Below are positions 22,454 to 34,297 of a stretch of DNA of 64,000 bases, piece by piece; the first letter of the stretch is position 1; each line of letters opens with the position of its first letter. The stretch spans positions 6,696,001 through 6,760,000 of the forward strand of contig NC_060025.1 in assembly GCF_021134715.1 (NCBI RefSeq), read 5' to 3'. Both the position numbers and the translations under genes were made by a program. Origin of the DNA: Daphnia pulex (Eukaryota; Arthropoda; Branchiopoda; Diplostraca; Daphniidae). The notes under the pieces are model-generated. The model made no database searches and was not told the DNA's origin. It worked only from the letters and a program-made list of their open reading frames with translations.

Positions 22454-25017
22454 CAGCAGGTAAGCCATCACCTGGTCAGGTTTCCTGCTCCGTTGTTGGA
22501 GCCAATAAACGACCATCTAGCACCTCCCACTCTGACTCTGTGCTTCTCAAAGTGAAATACCTCTGGCAACGAACGATGTGTCGGTGCTCTGCCTCGTCGT
22601 CCCTATAAGCCCCTCCTAAGGCACCTGGAATAGCGAGTATCAACATGTAAATGAAAGAGGCAAATCCGAGGGGCATCTCCTCTTCTCTCGCGTGTCTCCT
22701 CCCATGCACATGCGCTATTTCTTTCATTCTTTCCTTTCGTTATTTGCCGATTACGAATTCAAGAAATAAAGAAAACATCGCGCAAACATTCTTAAGATTT
22801 GCCTTTCCACACGTTTTTCTATTTCCGAAGCAATTTTTACTTTGCCCCAAAAAGGTTTTAGATATTATAGGGGTTGACGACTCGGATTGATGTAGAAAAT
22901 TCTATCAAGCGGGGACGGTGGAGAATAATTGGAACTGAAAATATGTTGAAGAAATCCAATTCAAAGGAAAAGAAAACTTTAAGATTGGAAAATGCCGCTA
23001 TCAGCTGCCTTCCTAGTCTTCTCCCCCTACATGTCTTTCATCCATTCAAAGTATAAAAAATTTATTTCTATAACTGCAGGGGTAGTCGCGGTCATTTAGG
23101 AATGCGAAACCTATAGGCTATGGGAAAAAGGAATAATAAAACAGCCTCGACCGATAATCACCATCATATATACCGCACATTGCGTGTAATTCATCGTTTG
23201 CCGATTCCATGAGGATTACAATCAAGACACCAATTGGAACAAAAAAAATTTAAACGGAGGAAATTCGAGTTGGAAAAGATATTCAAATCATTACGTACTC
23301 AAAATAATTTCAATTTGCCGCATTTTCTGAAATCAGAGCGTGACGGTCTGGAACACAATACACAGAGCATGACTTGACTACAGCATGTGGAAATAACTTT
23401 GACTTCTCATACGGTCTGCACAAGACAAAGTATTTGCTTGCGATGGGACCGGAAATCTTTCTTCTTTTGTTAGGGAGATGGGGGGGGGATGAGGATAGGA
23501 TCTCGGATGGAACGGGCAGCACGTCGAATGCTGAAAAGAGAAGAATGAAAGGTCAGATTTGACCTTTCGTGCCGTGGAGTCAAAGAAAATGTCTGGTGGT
23601 CACACAAACCAGTAAACCCAGGTCCATATGAAGATAAAGAAAAAAGAAAAAGAAAAAAAAGAGAGTTGCTTTTCCCAAACATTTTCCCAAGCATTCGTGG
23701 GATTCCATTCTCCCCTGGATATCTTGTCATCCGACTACTTATCAATTCCGCTCGAGAAATGTTTGTTCCATCTAGTTGTTTCTCGTATTGAAACTCTTGC
23801 ATATCACCGGCACCGGCAAAATCACAGTACAACTCTCCATTATTTTTCTCTGTATAAAAGATACCATCTAATGACTGGTAGTACTAATTTTCTCATTACT
23901 AAGTTACCTGGATCCACTGGTGTTGTCCTGGAGCTGTTATCACGTATATCCTATCTTCGTTTACAAAGCCAACATGTAATGATCTGTTTCGGAATTTATA
24001 TTTACCATTTTATTTTACCTTCATACAATTTTACCTTCGTTTAAACGAGACGTAAATCGTGATGTAAAATATTGTTCAACAGGTTGTTACGTCTTGGGTT
24101 ACGTTGATCAATAAATTTATTTACATATTAGAGATCACAGAATATTACGAAACTACTAATAATTATTATAACGTCTAAAAAGTTTTCCTCTTTTTACTAT
24201 AACGTGATGAGATCACCCCGTTTTTAGTTTTTATTTTTAAACAGCAGGAAATTGAATCTTGATGTCCTGCTCGGTCCGGTGCGCTTTGTCGGAGGGGGTT
24301 CAAGCGGGTGGGAGAACGCGGGAGAACGCTTATAGCGCTTGACCCCACCCCTTATTAACAAATTTAAATTGACAATGGTAGATCAACTTGCTTGAATTGA
24401 AGCTTAAAATATACCTATTTGTATTCGATATCGCAAAGTAAAGTTACCTTGGTAACATTTTTTTAAAAGACGAAAATCCCAGACAGATGAAACACCAACA
24501 AAGAAACAAACTCATCATTTGCTGTCGTTCGGTTCCAAAGCTAGCTCGGACGCTATTCTCAAAATGGGCTTCGCTCTCCCTCGCTTCCCCCCTCTATCTC
24601 TTTTTCTCTTCACCCAAAAAATGGGAATAAAAGGGAAGAAGAAGAAGAATGAAGATGGAGAAGAAGGAATCAAGAAGCAGGTCGAAACGAAAGCCAGAAT
24701 ATGCTGGATATCCTGCGGTTTTTATACGTCCTTTCTCGGATGGTGGAACCTTGACTAGCAGTCACAGTATGGGGCAGAAATGGTTGAGCGGAGCCGAGTG
24801 TGCAGCTGACCTGCAGGAGGCTCATCCCCAGCGGCAAGGGAAAAGAGGCCCATCAGTACAAAGCATATACACCTATATTTTTTCTTTAGACGTATCGTCG
24901 AGAAGAATTTATCCCCTCTCTCATTTCCTTTACCTTCTCTCCCTCAGCAGACCCCCTTACACTCTTTGACTACCGAAAACCGAAGTTTAAATTTTACGTG
25001 GAATAGAAACATTCAGT

Positions 25018-25135
25018 GCGTTTCAAATTTCTAAATGGTTGCCAAGAAATTGTAGGAAGTAAATTTCTGTGAAGGTGATTTTAAGTTAAAAGAAAGTATG
25101 CCTAAATGCCTATGTGGAACTAAGCGATACAGCAG
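25018..25135 (+). repeat. Diverged direct repeat, copy 1 (copy 2 at about 26158-26350)
   Basis: The string GTGCGTTTCAAATTT, then GGTTGCCAAGAAA, GTAG.AAGTA and AAGTTAAAAGAAAGTA, recurs in the same order and orientation at 26158-26350, where the copy contains extra AT-rich sequence. The spacing is about 1.14 kb. Together the two copies bracket the hairpin and the GC-rich block, as if the intervening DNA had been inserted or tandemly duplicated. Confidence 0.6.
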
Positions 25136-25190
25136 CAAATGAGCAAATCGGCCCATTGCACAAAAATAACGATCGATATACGAAGAATTT

Positions 25191-25311
25191 CGCGAAGAAG
25201 CCAGTGTGTGACATGCAAATTCGAGTTGTTTGCTGGCATCGGCGGGCGACGGCCGCCGTACGATGCACGAAACCAACTCGAGTTTGCCTGTCATACACTG
25301 CCTCCTTCGCG
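25191..25311 (+). ncRNA. Long hairpin, candidate microRNA precursor or small inverted repeat
   Basis: Positions 25191-25242 pair with 25260-25311 over about 52 nt, with around 7 mismatches plus two G-U wobbles. The stem opens with CGCGAAG/CTTCGCG and contains the block CTCGAGTT. The loop of about 17 nt is GC-rich (GGCGGGCGACGGCC). Length and imperfect pairing suit an arthropod pri-miRNA stem. No known mature microRNA was recognised. The hairpin lies in the segment found only in the left arm. Confidence 0.35.
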
Positions 25312-25400
25312 GATGGTGGCATGATCTGAATGAAAACGAGATGAGAATGAATAAAATTGATGGAACATCTAAAATCACCCGAATCAAATAGCACAAAATG

Positions 25401-25441
25401 ATAACGGTTCCGGTTCCGTATATCCTCTCGGAACCGTTATA
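25401..25441. repeat. Short perfect inverted repeat ATAACGGTTCC / GGAACCGTTAT
   Basis: Two 11-bp perfect inverted copies flank 19 bp. No T-run follows. No function is assigned. Confidence 0.6.
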
Positions 25442-26053
25442 TCATTTGATGCATTGATTTTGGGAGATAACAGATGAAAATGAACAAAAATCGAGGAATG
25501 AACAGGATCCAGGGAGAACCCACAAAGAACTTTTCCTTTGCTGGTAAACGTAATGCTACTTAATAATAATACCTATTAACGTGCGGGGGCGGTGGTGGCG
25601 TAGTGGACTATGGTGGCGACGGCGGCGAGCGAAAATGCAAATGTTATGCAGTTCAAACTCCGCTTAATTCACGTTCTCGTTATTCCTTTTTTTATTATTT
25701 TCTTCTTCTAATTGTTTTGGAGGCACGTTCGCGAGTCAAGTGAACTGATGTAACAAAGAACCGGTCGCTCTTTTTTTGGCACGTTCCAAATAACGACGTG
25801 TTACCTACTCAACACTTTTCACAGCTCTAATAAGGTTTCAGATATTTCGTCATCTGAGCGCCATCCGACATCAACGATCGAGCGAATCCGTCCGCTGCCA
25901 GAGCACTGCGTCTTTCACCGACGATAACGGATACCCTCGTCTTTTCTCCTCGACCGTCTCCTTCTTCTACGGCCCGCTGTCCGTCATGATCTTCACCTGC
26001 TGTACCGAATCTATACCGGTCCCTTCGACTGGGCATCAAACAGAGGTCGTCAT

Positions 26054-26155
26054 GGCATCGACAGGTGAAATCGGAAAAGGAACAGGAGGAGGGTCGGGGC
26101 CATCAGGATCCGGCGGGTCAGGATCGGCTAAAACGGTCGAAACCTATTTGAAACC
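26054..26155 (+). CDS. Possible orphan first exon, Gly/Ser-rich
   Basis: ATG at about 26054 opens a frame encoding MASTGEIGKG, then a Gly/Ser-rich stretch and KTVETYLKP, which ends at a good GTACGT donor at 26156. Local GC content is well above the flanks. No acceptor exon was found nearby, the frame has no recognised family, and the right arm lacks the sequence. It could be a first exon whose remainder is distant or lost, or chance composition. Confidence 0.2.
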
Positions 26156-26829
26156 GGTACGTTTCAAATTTAAACGGTTGCCAAGAAAATGTAGAAAGTA
26201 TTTTTTTTTAAAGAAACCGCATCATAATTTACGTTTAAGTACCTAGTAAATTTCATGCAATTTTAATTCGCATCTTACTTTTGAGTTTTGATTAAAATTA
26301 TTATAAGTTAAAAGAAAGTAGGTCGGTATGTTTATGTATCAAGCAGCAATACAAATTTAGTGAAAAATCAATCAATCAATAATAATTCAAACGAATAAAT
26401 GCAGACATTGAATTGATTTCGAATGCTGGATGCAAATCACAGTAGAACGGGTGAAATGAAACATTGCAGCTGTATAGGACTCAAAACCCGTTGTACTACC
26501 TTTTACCGAAACCGTAAAAACGAAAAAGAAGAAAAGCAATAAAAAGAAGAATGAGATGGCACTATAAGGTGAAATAGCCAGCTAGCAATGACCTGGATGT
26601 CATAAAAATCATCACGAGGTTACTATACACGGTAAAGTGTTTTACGGCGTTTTATTGATATTTGCGTAGTGATTTATTGATTATTTGAAGAAAAAAAAAT
26701 CCCTTGAACCAAGCCGTAAACGGGCCTGTAATAAGGTGGTCGTACAGGCTGCAAACGAAACATGTATGGGTTATTGAGTAAGTCTGTCGGTAACCACCGA
26801 GTCAAAAGTGGATTCCGCAGTTCGTGTCC

Positions 26830-29800
26830 GACGGTGTCCGTGTAGACGTAACGGAATACGTGATGATGATGGAGGAACGCTTGAGTTTCCCCTTATAATA
26901 ATCCCACTAATAACAGCTTCTTGTTGGAGCCAGCCCTACAATTTAACAGTAGCCCACAAGTTAAGCTGGCACGTGAATACATGATTTGAAGCCGACAAAA
27001 TGATTCCAAGTGTAGCCTATAACTAAAAAGCCCTTCCGTACGAGTTGCCACAAGTCCGACTATGTAGTACAAACAAAATTGTTTCAACTGTTCTTTTTGT
27101 TTGAGAATATGACTGGTTTTATAACAGCCACAATGAGTCGGCAAGCCTTTTTATTTACTGCTTTTCTCTTATGATTGACAACATCCAGTCATCATGATGG
27201 ATAGAAAATCTTTTTTTAACGCGCCTGTACAATAGTGCGTTTTTTTTATGATATTCAATATCGTCGGGGCGAGTCAAATTTCCATTTTATTAAAATTTAA
27301 AAAAATCTTTTTAAAGCCCATTTACCTTAATAAAAATTGAAAATAGATTAAAACAAAGAGACGACTGTTTGGTACCATACCGTTCTTTTCGGTTCTTTTG
27401 ATCTGCTTTTTTTTATTAAAATATTTACTTGACTTGACATAATGTACCCGACTGTATACCTACTGCAAGTTTAAAAATGATCGCCGTTATTTCCATTGAT
27501 CCTAAGTACTTCTCAATTCTGTAGAGCATCGGTTTAGGCCGATTTCAATCCCAGTGGCTGAGTGGCGATGGTGAAATAGAGGTGAAAAATATAGTAACTT
27601 TCCTTCACATTTTCTCCCAGTAGTGTAAACTGTATACACCAATGTCTGGTCACTTGGAAAGGTGAAGATTTGTATAGCGGCTTTCCAAAGAGCATATACT
27701 ATACAGCGATTCTACCCAAAGTTAAAAGGACAAGTCGTTATACAAGTTTAGGCTGAATAATGGGCTACCGTTTCTACGCTATGGTGGTGACCCTGTTCGT
27801 CAAGAAGCCGGCCAAGAACATTTATACACAAATACGGACAAGAATACGGATGAATAATTTGACCTTCTGAAAGTCTCATTGGAATCGTTTGAAATACTAC
27901 CGGCATAAAGCGACGATAAAAGGTGAAAAGAAGAACAGGAATCAAAGCTAGAATTTGAGTAAAGAAAGGCAAGGGAAAAAGTAACGCATAATAGGGATAG
28001 AAAGAATGAAATGCAGGTAAAAAAAAAGAAAAGAAAAGAGGTACGTATAGGAAAAAGAAGTTACAAAAAGGGAAAAGGAGGAACTCTGCGAGATGGGAAA
28101 GCGCCACGTTTCAAACGAGCAAGACACGACCATCTCTTCAAAAGCACTCCTCAAAAGCTTCTATAAATGCATACGTACTCGATATGGCAACGGATTTGTA
28201 GTGTTTCACTCGTTTAAATAACGACAACGAAAATAACGTATTAACGAGCCTCGTTATCGACTTTTTTGGAAAATGCTCGTTTTTTTCGTTAACGATAACG
28301 AAATGGCTGTTTTTTTCGTTGTTTTCGTTAATTTCTTGCTAAATTTTTCGTATCAAAACCGTAGAGATTTCAAATTTTTTGACCACCAGGGGAACTTTTT
28401 TTTCCCTCAAAATTTGGAATTTTCAATTTTGGGATGACCACCTACTAGCGACTTAGCGATCCCCTAGCGAGGAATTAGGCCATTATTTTCGCATCATTTA
28501 TTTCTACATCATTTGGCCTAACAGGCCTTAGAAAACTAGGTTCTAAAAAAAAATTGTAAGGTAAACGATAACGGTCGCAAAAACAGAAAAATGCGACACG
28601 TTTAAATTAACGAAACGAAGAACGAAACGAATGAAAAATTGAAAAAATAACGATTAACGATAACGATAACGAATCCAAAAAAGCACAACGGTGAAACACT
28701 ACGGATTTGTCAATGTCAGAGCAATCAACCCCAAAGTCAGCTGTACGAGTCATGCGAAAATTCAACTCTATACGTTACGAGGAAACAATCCAGATCCTTC
28801 TTCTCATCGACAATTTATACGACTTCGTTTTTTCTATTATGCTTTTGAATATTCGATGTCGATTGTGGTTCTCCATCAACGTTTCCTATTCTTTGCGAAT
28901 CCCTTGCCGGCTTTCTCATAATACGCTTGAAGTTGGAAATCCAGATTTCTGTTGATACCTATACATGCTGGATACTTAAGGTATTCTATTTCTATGTTCC
29001 AACGGTCGTTTACATCTCGGCCAGACGTCAGCCAACCAGCAACCATACATAGATGATAGTATGGGGGACAGGATGGAAATGGGGAACGTGAATGACAGAT
29101 ATTCACAATCGTTGAGTATCATAAGTCAATGACAGCCGAAGGATTTGAGATAAGGTTGGATTGCCAAGGTTGAACGATTCTCCTTGATCAGCTGTCTCGA
29201 ATAATCTCGCTTTGTCTTAAGGGTCGCCTATGGGTAAAATCCTGCTCCCAAAATGCCAGAGACGTCAATTGAACTTAGGCTATGCATGTCATTTGCATTT
29301 TTCTCGCCCAATAATACTGTTATAACTGATGCGTACTAGTTTGCTTCATAAGCTGAACCTATCCCAATCTCATTTTATATGCAACATACAGTATTATTGC
29401 GCCAGACCACTATGCAGTGTGTCTAGCTACTAGATAGGAGACCACGGAAGATGTATACCCCTACCTTTCTACTTGTTTCTTTTGAGGGAGAAAAAAAGGA
29501 GAGTTCAGGTACGGTCACATCGGTTTCACAACATTGTTCAAGCGAGCTAGCTAGCAGCTGCTCAATTCGAAATAGTTACATTCAACTGAATCCCATTTCA
29601 GAAAGATGTTTCAGTAGTCAAGAGAGACCTTGCTGCTCCGAGGGTGTACAATAGATGTAGCGTAATGATCTTCTCAGCGGGATATTTGGCCTCGGCCACG
29701 GCCAGGACTCTGAAGCACAGCGCACAATCATTCCACAATCAAATGCCAGAACGAACATATGGAAGAGCCAGCGGAAGGAAAGAAGAAAAGATAGAATAAG

Positions 29801-30620
29801 GGAAATAACGACAAAAAATAAAATAAAACTTGTATATCTGTGATTGTTAATATTATTAAAAGAATAAGTGCTTGGAAATTCTACCATTCAACATCTAATT
29901 TATTTTAATAGTTTCGTTTTTTTTTTTTTTTTATTTCTTCAGAGAAATAAGACAAAGGCAACCAAAAGTTCAAAGTCGGCTTATTGTATCTCTGTCACCT
30001 GCGTTTGTGTTTAATGGGGCGACAAACTTTTTCTATAAAAAGTCCGTGAGGGATTGCAATTGATTCACAACTTTGTATCATATTTCGCAACAGCCGTACC
30101 GTACAATTATATAGTATCCGACTATCCGCGTTGGTGTTATCGGCTTGTTCGAATGTGTAACGATTACCATAAACACGTCACTGCCCACCTTCTAGTTGGC
30201 CGGCCTTCCTTCCTCAACTAGAAGCCTACGGGCGCTATTTCATCTCGCATACATCTTCTCTGTCAAGGAACAACCCGGCCATCTTGATTATATTCTTCTT
30301 ATCCTCTCCCTCTTTTCCTTTTCTTATTTCTTGTTCTCTTCTGTGTCTTCTACTTTATCCCTTCCCTTACTGTGTACATGTTATCCACAACAACAAAACA
30401 CGTAGGCTATATACGACGATAGACGCAGCAGACTTGCTCATTTAGTAAAGCTTTGAATAATTTGAAAAATACACACATAGTGGATCAATAGATTCAACAA
30501 TTGATCAGACTTACTTGCCAACTCCTCCCCTCTGACTGAAATTTTGTTCCGTTCAGAAAATGGAGGAGCGCTCTTAAGTATCCTATCGTACCCTACCAAG
30601 TTTGAACAATTTAGAATATA
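26830..30620 (-). repeat. Near-identical inner tract of the left arm
   Basis: Apart from the MITE, this tract and 34690-37960 look essentially identical: every open frame in one is unchanged in the other, in stretches of up to 119 codons. No protein-coding gene is supported inside it. It contrasts with the more diverged flanks, including four-jointed itself. Confidence 0.75.
28200..28701. mobile_element. hAT-like MITE, 502 bp, with 8-bp target duplication
   Basis: Perfect 11-bp terminal inverted repeats TAGTGTTTCAC (28200-28210) and GTGAAACACTA (28691-28701) are flanked by CGGATTTG at 28192-28199 and 28702-28709. The right arm holds the uninterrupted site at 36577-36584, so the insertion is directly demonstrated. 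The TAGTG terminus and 8-bp duplication fit the hAT superfamily. The interior is AT-rich with many AACGATAACG-type motifs and no frame. Confidence 0.93.
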
Positions 30621-30950
30621 GCTTTCAACGTACCTTCAGCTTCGCCTCATATATTACCATTTTAAAGTCTTGTTTAAAGGGTGAAAATGATCGAGGTTAG
30701 CACGGGAACGTCAGAAAACTTAAATCCTTAACAGTACAAATGAAAGAAAAATTTAGACTTACAAGAAAGAATGAAATAGATCGCTGAAAGTTTAAAAAAA
30801 TTCCAATCCGCACTTTTTTATCAGTGACAGTTGTACGAGTGCAAAGGGAGCTTTAGAAAATGGCAAATAAAAAAAATTAATGAGTCAATTGTAGGAGGAA
30901 AATACAGCATAACGTGCCATATGTCGATCTGTCGTTTATAATTGTACCGT

Positions 30951-32431
30951 GCGTTTAAAAAAGAAAAGAAATCAAATTCGAAACTTGAAAACCCAAGAAA
31001 ACCTTTGATAATGTGAAAAATTTTAAATGTTTTAAAAATATAAATTAATATATAATACGTAATTTAATTGTGAGCTTACATTTTTTAGGAACAAATAAAT
31101 TTTCTATAGCTATCCTTTTCAAACTGAATTGGCCTATTAAGTTCTCCATAACTTGGAAAACTTAAAAATAGCAAAAACGAGTAAAGATAGATTTCTCAAG
31201 AATGTGGCTAAAACCGAGAATCACAAAAGAAAAAGTACGTTCAAAAAGCAAGAGAATTTCATTCTGGTGGTGAGGAGATACGCGCGTTCGATTGTGACGC
31301 GTTGAAATGCAGTGATCCATCTTCTCGTGGCGCACATGATGTATGACTATCTTTCCGACAGCCATGATTCGTTAACCCGCGATACTGAACTTCACTTGTG
31401 GGTATATCCTTTTCTACGAGGCGCATCTTGCAGCAGCAAAAGGTATAGGAAATCTGGTCAATTCCACTATGACGTCCATGACGTTGATTTATCTCTCCAG
31501 AAGTTCTCGGAATTTGAATATTCCTCGTGTGACTGGATGGTACTTAATGCAAGGGCCGTCTCGACAAGTGAAGAATTCAGCTATATTCTTTATATTACCT
31601 AGGTATGTGCGCTTTAAGGTTAGGGTGTGTCTGTATGTTGGCTATATTCGCAGATATTTGCTATAAACTACAGTCTTTTTATAAATCCACGTATAACTTT
31701 GGCAACTGCAGCAGTTACCGTCTTATGTTGAATAAAGATTCGAAAAATTGTATGTTGTTACTTTTAGATTATTACTTTGTTGATTGGTCCGTAGCCTAAA
31801 GTGTAGTATAGTAAGAATAGTCAAATTAGGCAAACAAGCGCAAAAAAGGGAGTTTACTCCAATTTACTCAAAACAAATCTTAAATAGACTTTTTTCCCTT
31901 GAACTTTGTTCACATTATAGTTTTACAATAGTAGTGTATTAAACTCCCATAAAAAAAAATCAAAAATCTTTTATTGCAATTTTCAATCTTGTAAGTGATT
32001 GTTAAAGTTTCAAATGATCCGAATTATTTTAAACACATTAGAGTAATAGATAAGTTTTTTTTACGTTGAGAATAATTAATACACAATTATTGTAAATCAA
32101 ATCCTGCAATTTTATTTTATTTTGTACCAAGTTAATTTCTTAAAACAACCGTCCGGTTCAATAATGATCTAAAAAAATCCAGTAAATCAAAACAGGGGGT
32201 GACACTACTTTGATTGACTGCGACCTGGACAAGGAATAGAGAAGAGTGCGAGGCCAGTTTTGCTAGTCATTATTAGTCATAGTTTTCCTCGGATCATGAT
32301 GCCTTCGAAGTCCCCTTCGACCAGAGCCAAAAATTAAGTGGGGACACATATTTCATCAAATAAATGAGGAATACATTGTATTTCAAGTTTCGATGGATCA
32401 GTAGTTCAACAATCAGAAAGGACTTGCAATA
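30951..32431. other. Spacer of the inverted duplication, left part
   Basis: Unique AT-rich sequence between the left arm and the 3' end of MBIP. Frames at 31312-31799 are short and show no motif. The part next to 32432 is the MBIP 3' UTR. Confidence 0.5.
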
Positions 32432-33100
32432 CTACACCAGCTTTCTACGTAATTCTTCCATCTTTTGTTCAATTTTAGACATCATATTTTCATCATCTTT
32501 ATTGTCCTGAAGTTTAAACGGTCCGTCGAAATATTCAGGACTAACGCTTTCCAAATAATGGATTTTATCTTCGAGTGTTTTTAAGCGTTCGTACACATCC
32601 ATTGGAATAGGTTGTACTTTTGTGTTCAGACCCAAGTGTTTTTCCATATTTTGTAAGCGTTCTTGGATAGCAGGACTCGGGATCAATTGGGTATTTGCTG
32701 AAGAAGGAGCAGGAACTTCAGAGTGTGTTTGCGGTCCCCACATATTGACGCATCTTGACACTAAAACGTAAACATGTTAGGATTCAACTTTAATTTCTTA
32801 ACATGAAATAATCTTACCTTTAAGATGACTTTTGCTACCTTTTCTGCTTATAAGCACAGCTTCTGTGCGAGCACACGAATTTTCCGATTCGTTCAACGGC
32901 AATCGGTGGCAGAACTCTTGAACGTTAAATACGTCCGACTCTGCTCGTTTCCGTTCCATAAATGCAGTAATTCTTTTATCTAACTAAATGAATTAAAAAA
33001 AAAATCAAACATGATTTGAAAAGGCAAAAACGGATTTTTTATTCGGTACCTCGGAATTCGATGCCTTGATCTGAACGTAATCCACAGTCGAGTCCACCAT
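32432..33100 (-). CDS. Mbip: MAP3K12-binding inhibitory protein 1 (MBIP) homologue
   Basis: Three exons (33050-33100, 32818-32983, 32432-32760), 181 residues, phase continuous. Matches to vertebrate MBIP are clear in order: YVQIKASNSELDKRITAF (VQIKAGKAEIDRRISAF in human), FMERKRAE, NVQEFCH, ENSCARTEAVL, GSKSHLKVSRCVNMWGPQT, QERLQNMEKHLGL, YERLKTLEDKIHYLESVSPE and YF. The C terminus is coiled coil (heptads of Leu, Ile and Met). MBIP is a subunit of the ATAC histone acetyltransferase complex and was first described as an inhibitor of the kinase DLK. The protein is much shorter than the human one: it begins almost at the VQIKA motif, so the N-terminal half is absent or lies in an exon I did not find. 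Confidence 0.9.
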
Positions 33101-34297
33101 TTTCCTTGAATGCTCTATTTCAATCGCAAGAAACGCCCCTGAACAAAGTGAAGAGCTTTATTTTCGTTTTCCGATATAACAGTCGACTCGTCTTCACCCA
33201 CATCCTCTGCTGCTATAGATGGATTTTAAAAATGTTTGACATTTTGAAAAACCAGTCATAAACATACTCTTAGGTCAAAATTTGCTACGTATAGTCACAC
33301 AATCTCCAATCAATGTAGGGTTCAAACCTGTAAGTTACAATATTTCTAATAAAACGAAACCTGAACTTGATCTGGCAGTGATTCATCACTCATCAGGAAT
33401 TCCTATGTCAAGGCTGACAATGATAATGTTTAACTTTCACTCTCCAAAAAGCAATGTGAAAATGATAGCCTATAGTCTCACAAGTATAACTATGTCATAG
33501 TAGTAGTCTCACATAGTATAACTCACAAATAGTTTATGCATGAAACAGAATAAAAAAAAATTGCATTGTAGCTACTTTTCCTTACCAAAACTGCTTGTGG
33601 AAGAGTTTGACGAATTGAACCGCCCACTTACTCTAGTTAGTAGGTACTAAACTGTAAACTCTATCTGGTGGGGTGGTGTAACCATCAGTTTAATAACTCT
33701 GCTTTATAAATTGGTGATGATGATTTCTAGGGCTGTACACGATGAGTTAAATTGGATGTCAAAACCCAAAACAAACAATGAAATTCTAACAACACTATCG
33801 ATTGTAAATCAATTGTTTAGCTAACTATTGGTTTCATCGATAACTTTTAACTCCTCCCACAAGAAGACGGAGACGACAGAGCACTTATTTTGAGCAATCA
33901 CACTTACAGAATTTAATTGGGAGCACTTAATTTTGCCACTTTGGTGTTCCATATTTTCGTCGTGTTTCGTGGTGTTCCCTGAACGGGGAGATCGGACGAT
34001 TTTAAGACATTTTCAAACGACACATGAAATCGAACAGCAATTTGACGAGGATCTCGAAAATCAGGTTATTTTTTACGTTAGATCAGTGCTAATTATGCTA
34101 GAAAAGAGTTCGGTTGGCGAAACGGACAGTTTTCACATTTATGGAAAATGAGCTCTATTTTTAGAGCTCTCTTTTTGAGTCATACTAAATGCACGCGTTA
34201 GTCTGCGTCTATTGTCGAAGGTATAACCTACGTGTCTTGTTCGGTTTCGTTGTTTTATTTGTTAAGAACGTAGAATAGAAGCAAAGGGATGAAGAAG
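33101..34297. other. Spacer of the inverted duplication, right part
   Basis: MBIP promoter side. An ATCGATAA match to the DRE core is at about 33837. Around 34195-34290 there is a weak, diverged copy of the sequence at 34850-34950 (CGTCTAT.GTCG then CCTACGTGT.TTGTT), a relic of local rearrangement at the arm edge. No coding exon was supported. Confidence 0.45.

Larger units (their letters stand above)
24850..26790. other. Segment present only in the left arm
   Basis: Homology between the arms stops at about 24840 and resumes near 26795. The interval contains a long hairpin (25191-25311), a pair of diverged direct repeats (about 25018-25135 and 26158-26350), a GC-rich block (25585-26160) and a Gly/Ser-rich open frame ending at a GT donor (26054-26155). 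The opposite arm has different sequence at this place (about 37990-38440). The origin of the segment is not evident. Confidence 0.6.
19225..30950 (-). repeat. Left arm of a large inverted duplication
   Basis: The reverse complement of this interval matches 34298-44410. Outer edge: the sequence around 19225-19270 pairs with 44355-44410. Inner edge: 30540-30950 pairs, with indels, with 34298-34750. It contains a four-jointed gene (minus) plus about 8 kb of its upstream DNA. It is longer than the other arm because of a 502-bp MITE (28200-28701) and a segment of about 1.9 kb at 24850-26790 with no counterpart. Confidence 0.95.

Noticed and set aside
22476-22727. 83-codon frame upstream of left four-jointed, identical in the right arm (40991-41242)
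   Set aside because: It lies upstream of the TATA box, so it is outside the predicted transcript. Identity is explained by the recent duplication; no motif supports coding.
24519-24969. Overlapping frames shared with 38378-38942 in the other arm
   Set aside because: Two different frames are open over the same DNA, and conservation is at the DNA level only. They are more likely non-coding upstream sequence.
27520-27570. tRNA-like fragment (GTAGAGCATCGG then TTTCAATCCC)
   Set aside because: No anticodon arm and no acceptor stem. At best it is a tRNA-derived relic; the same applies to 39215-39275 and 62320-62360.
31312-31799. Overlapping open frames in the duplication spacer
   Set aside because: Short, in different frames, with no motif or splice context.
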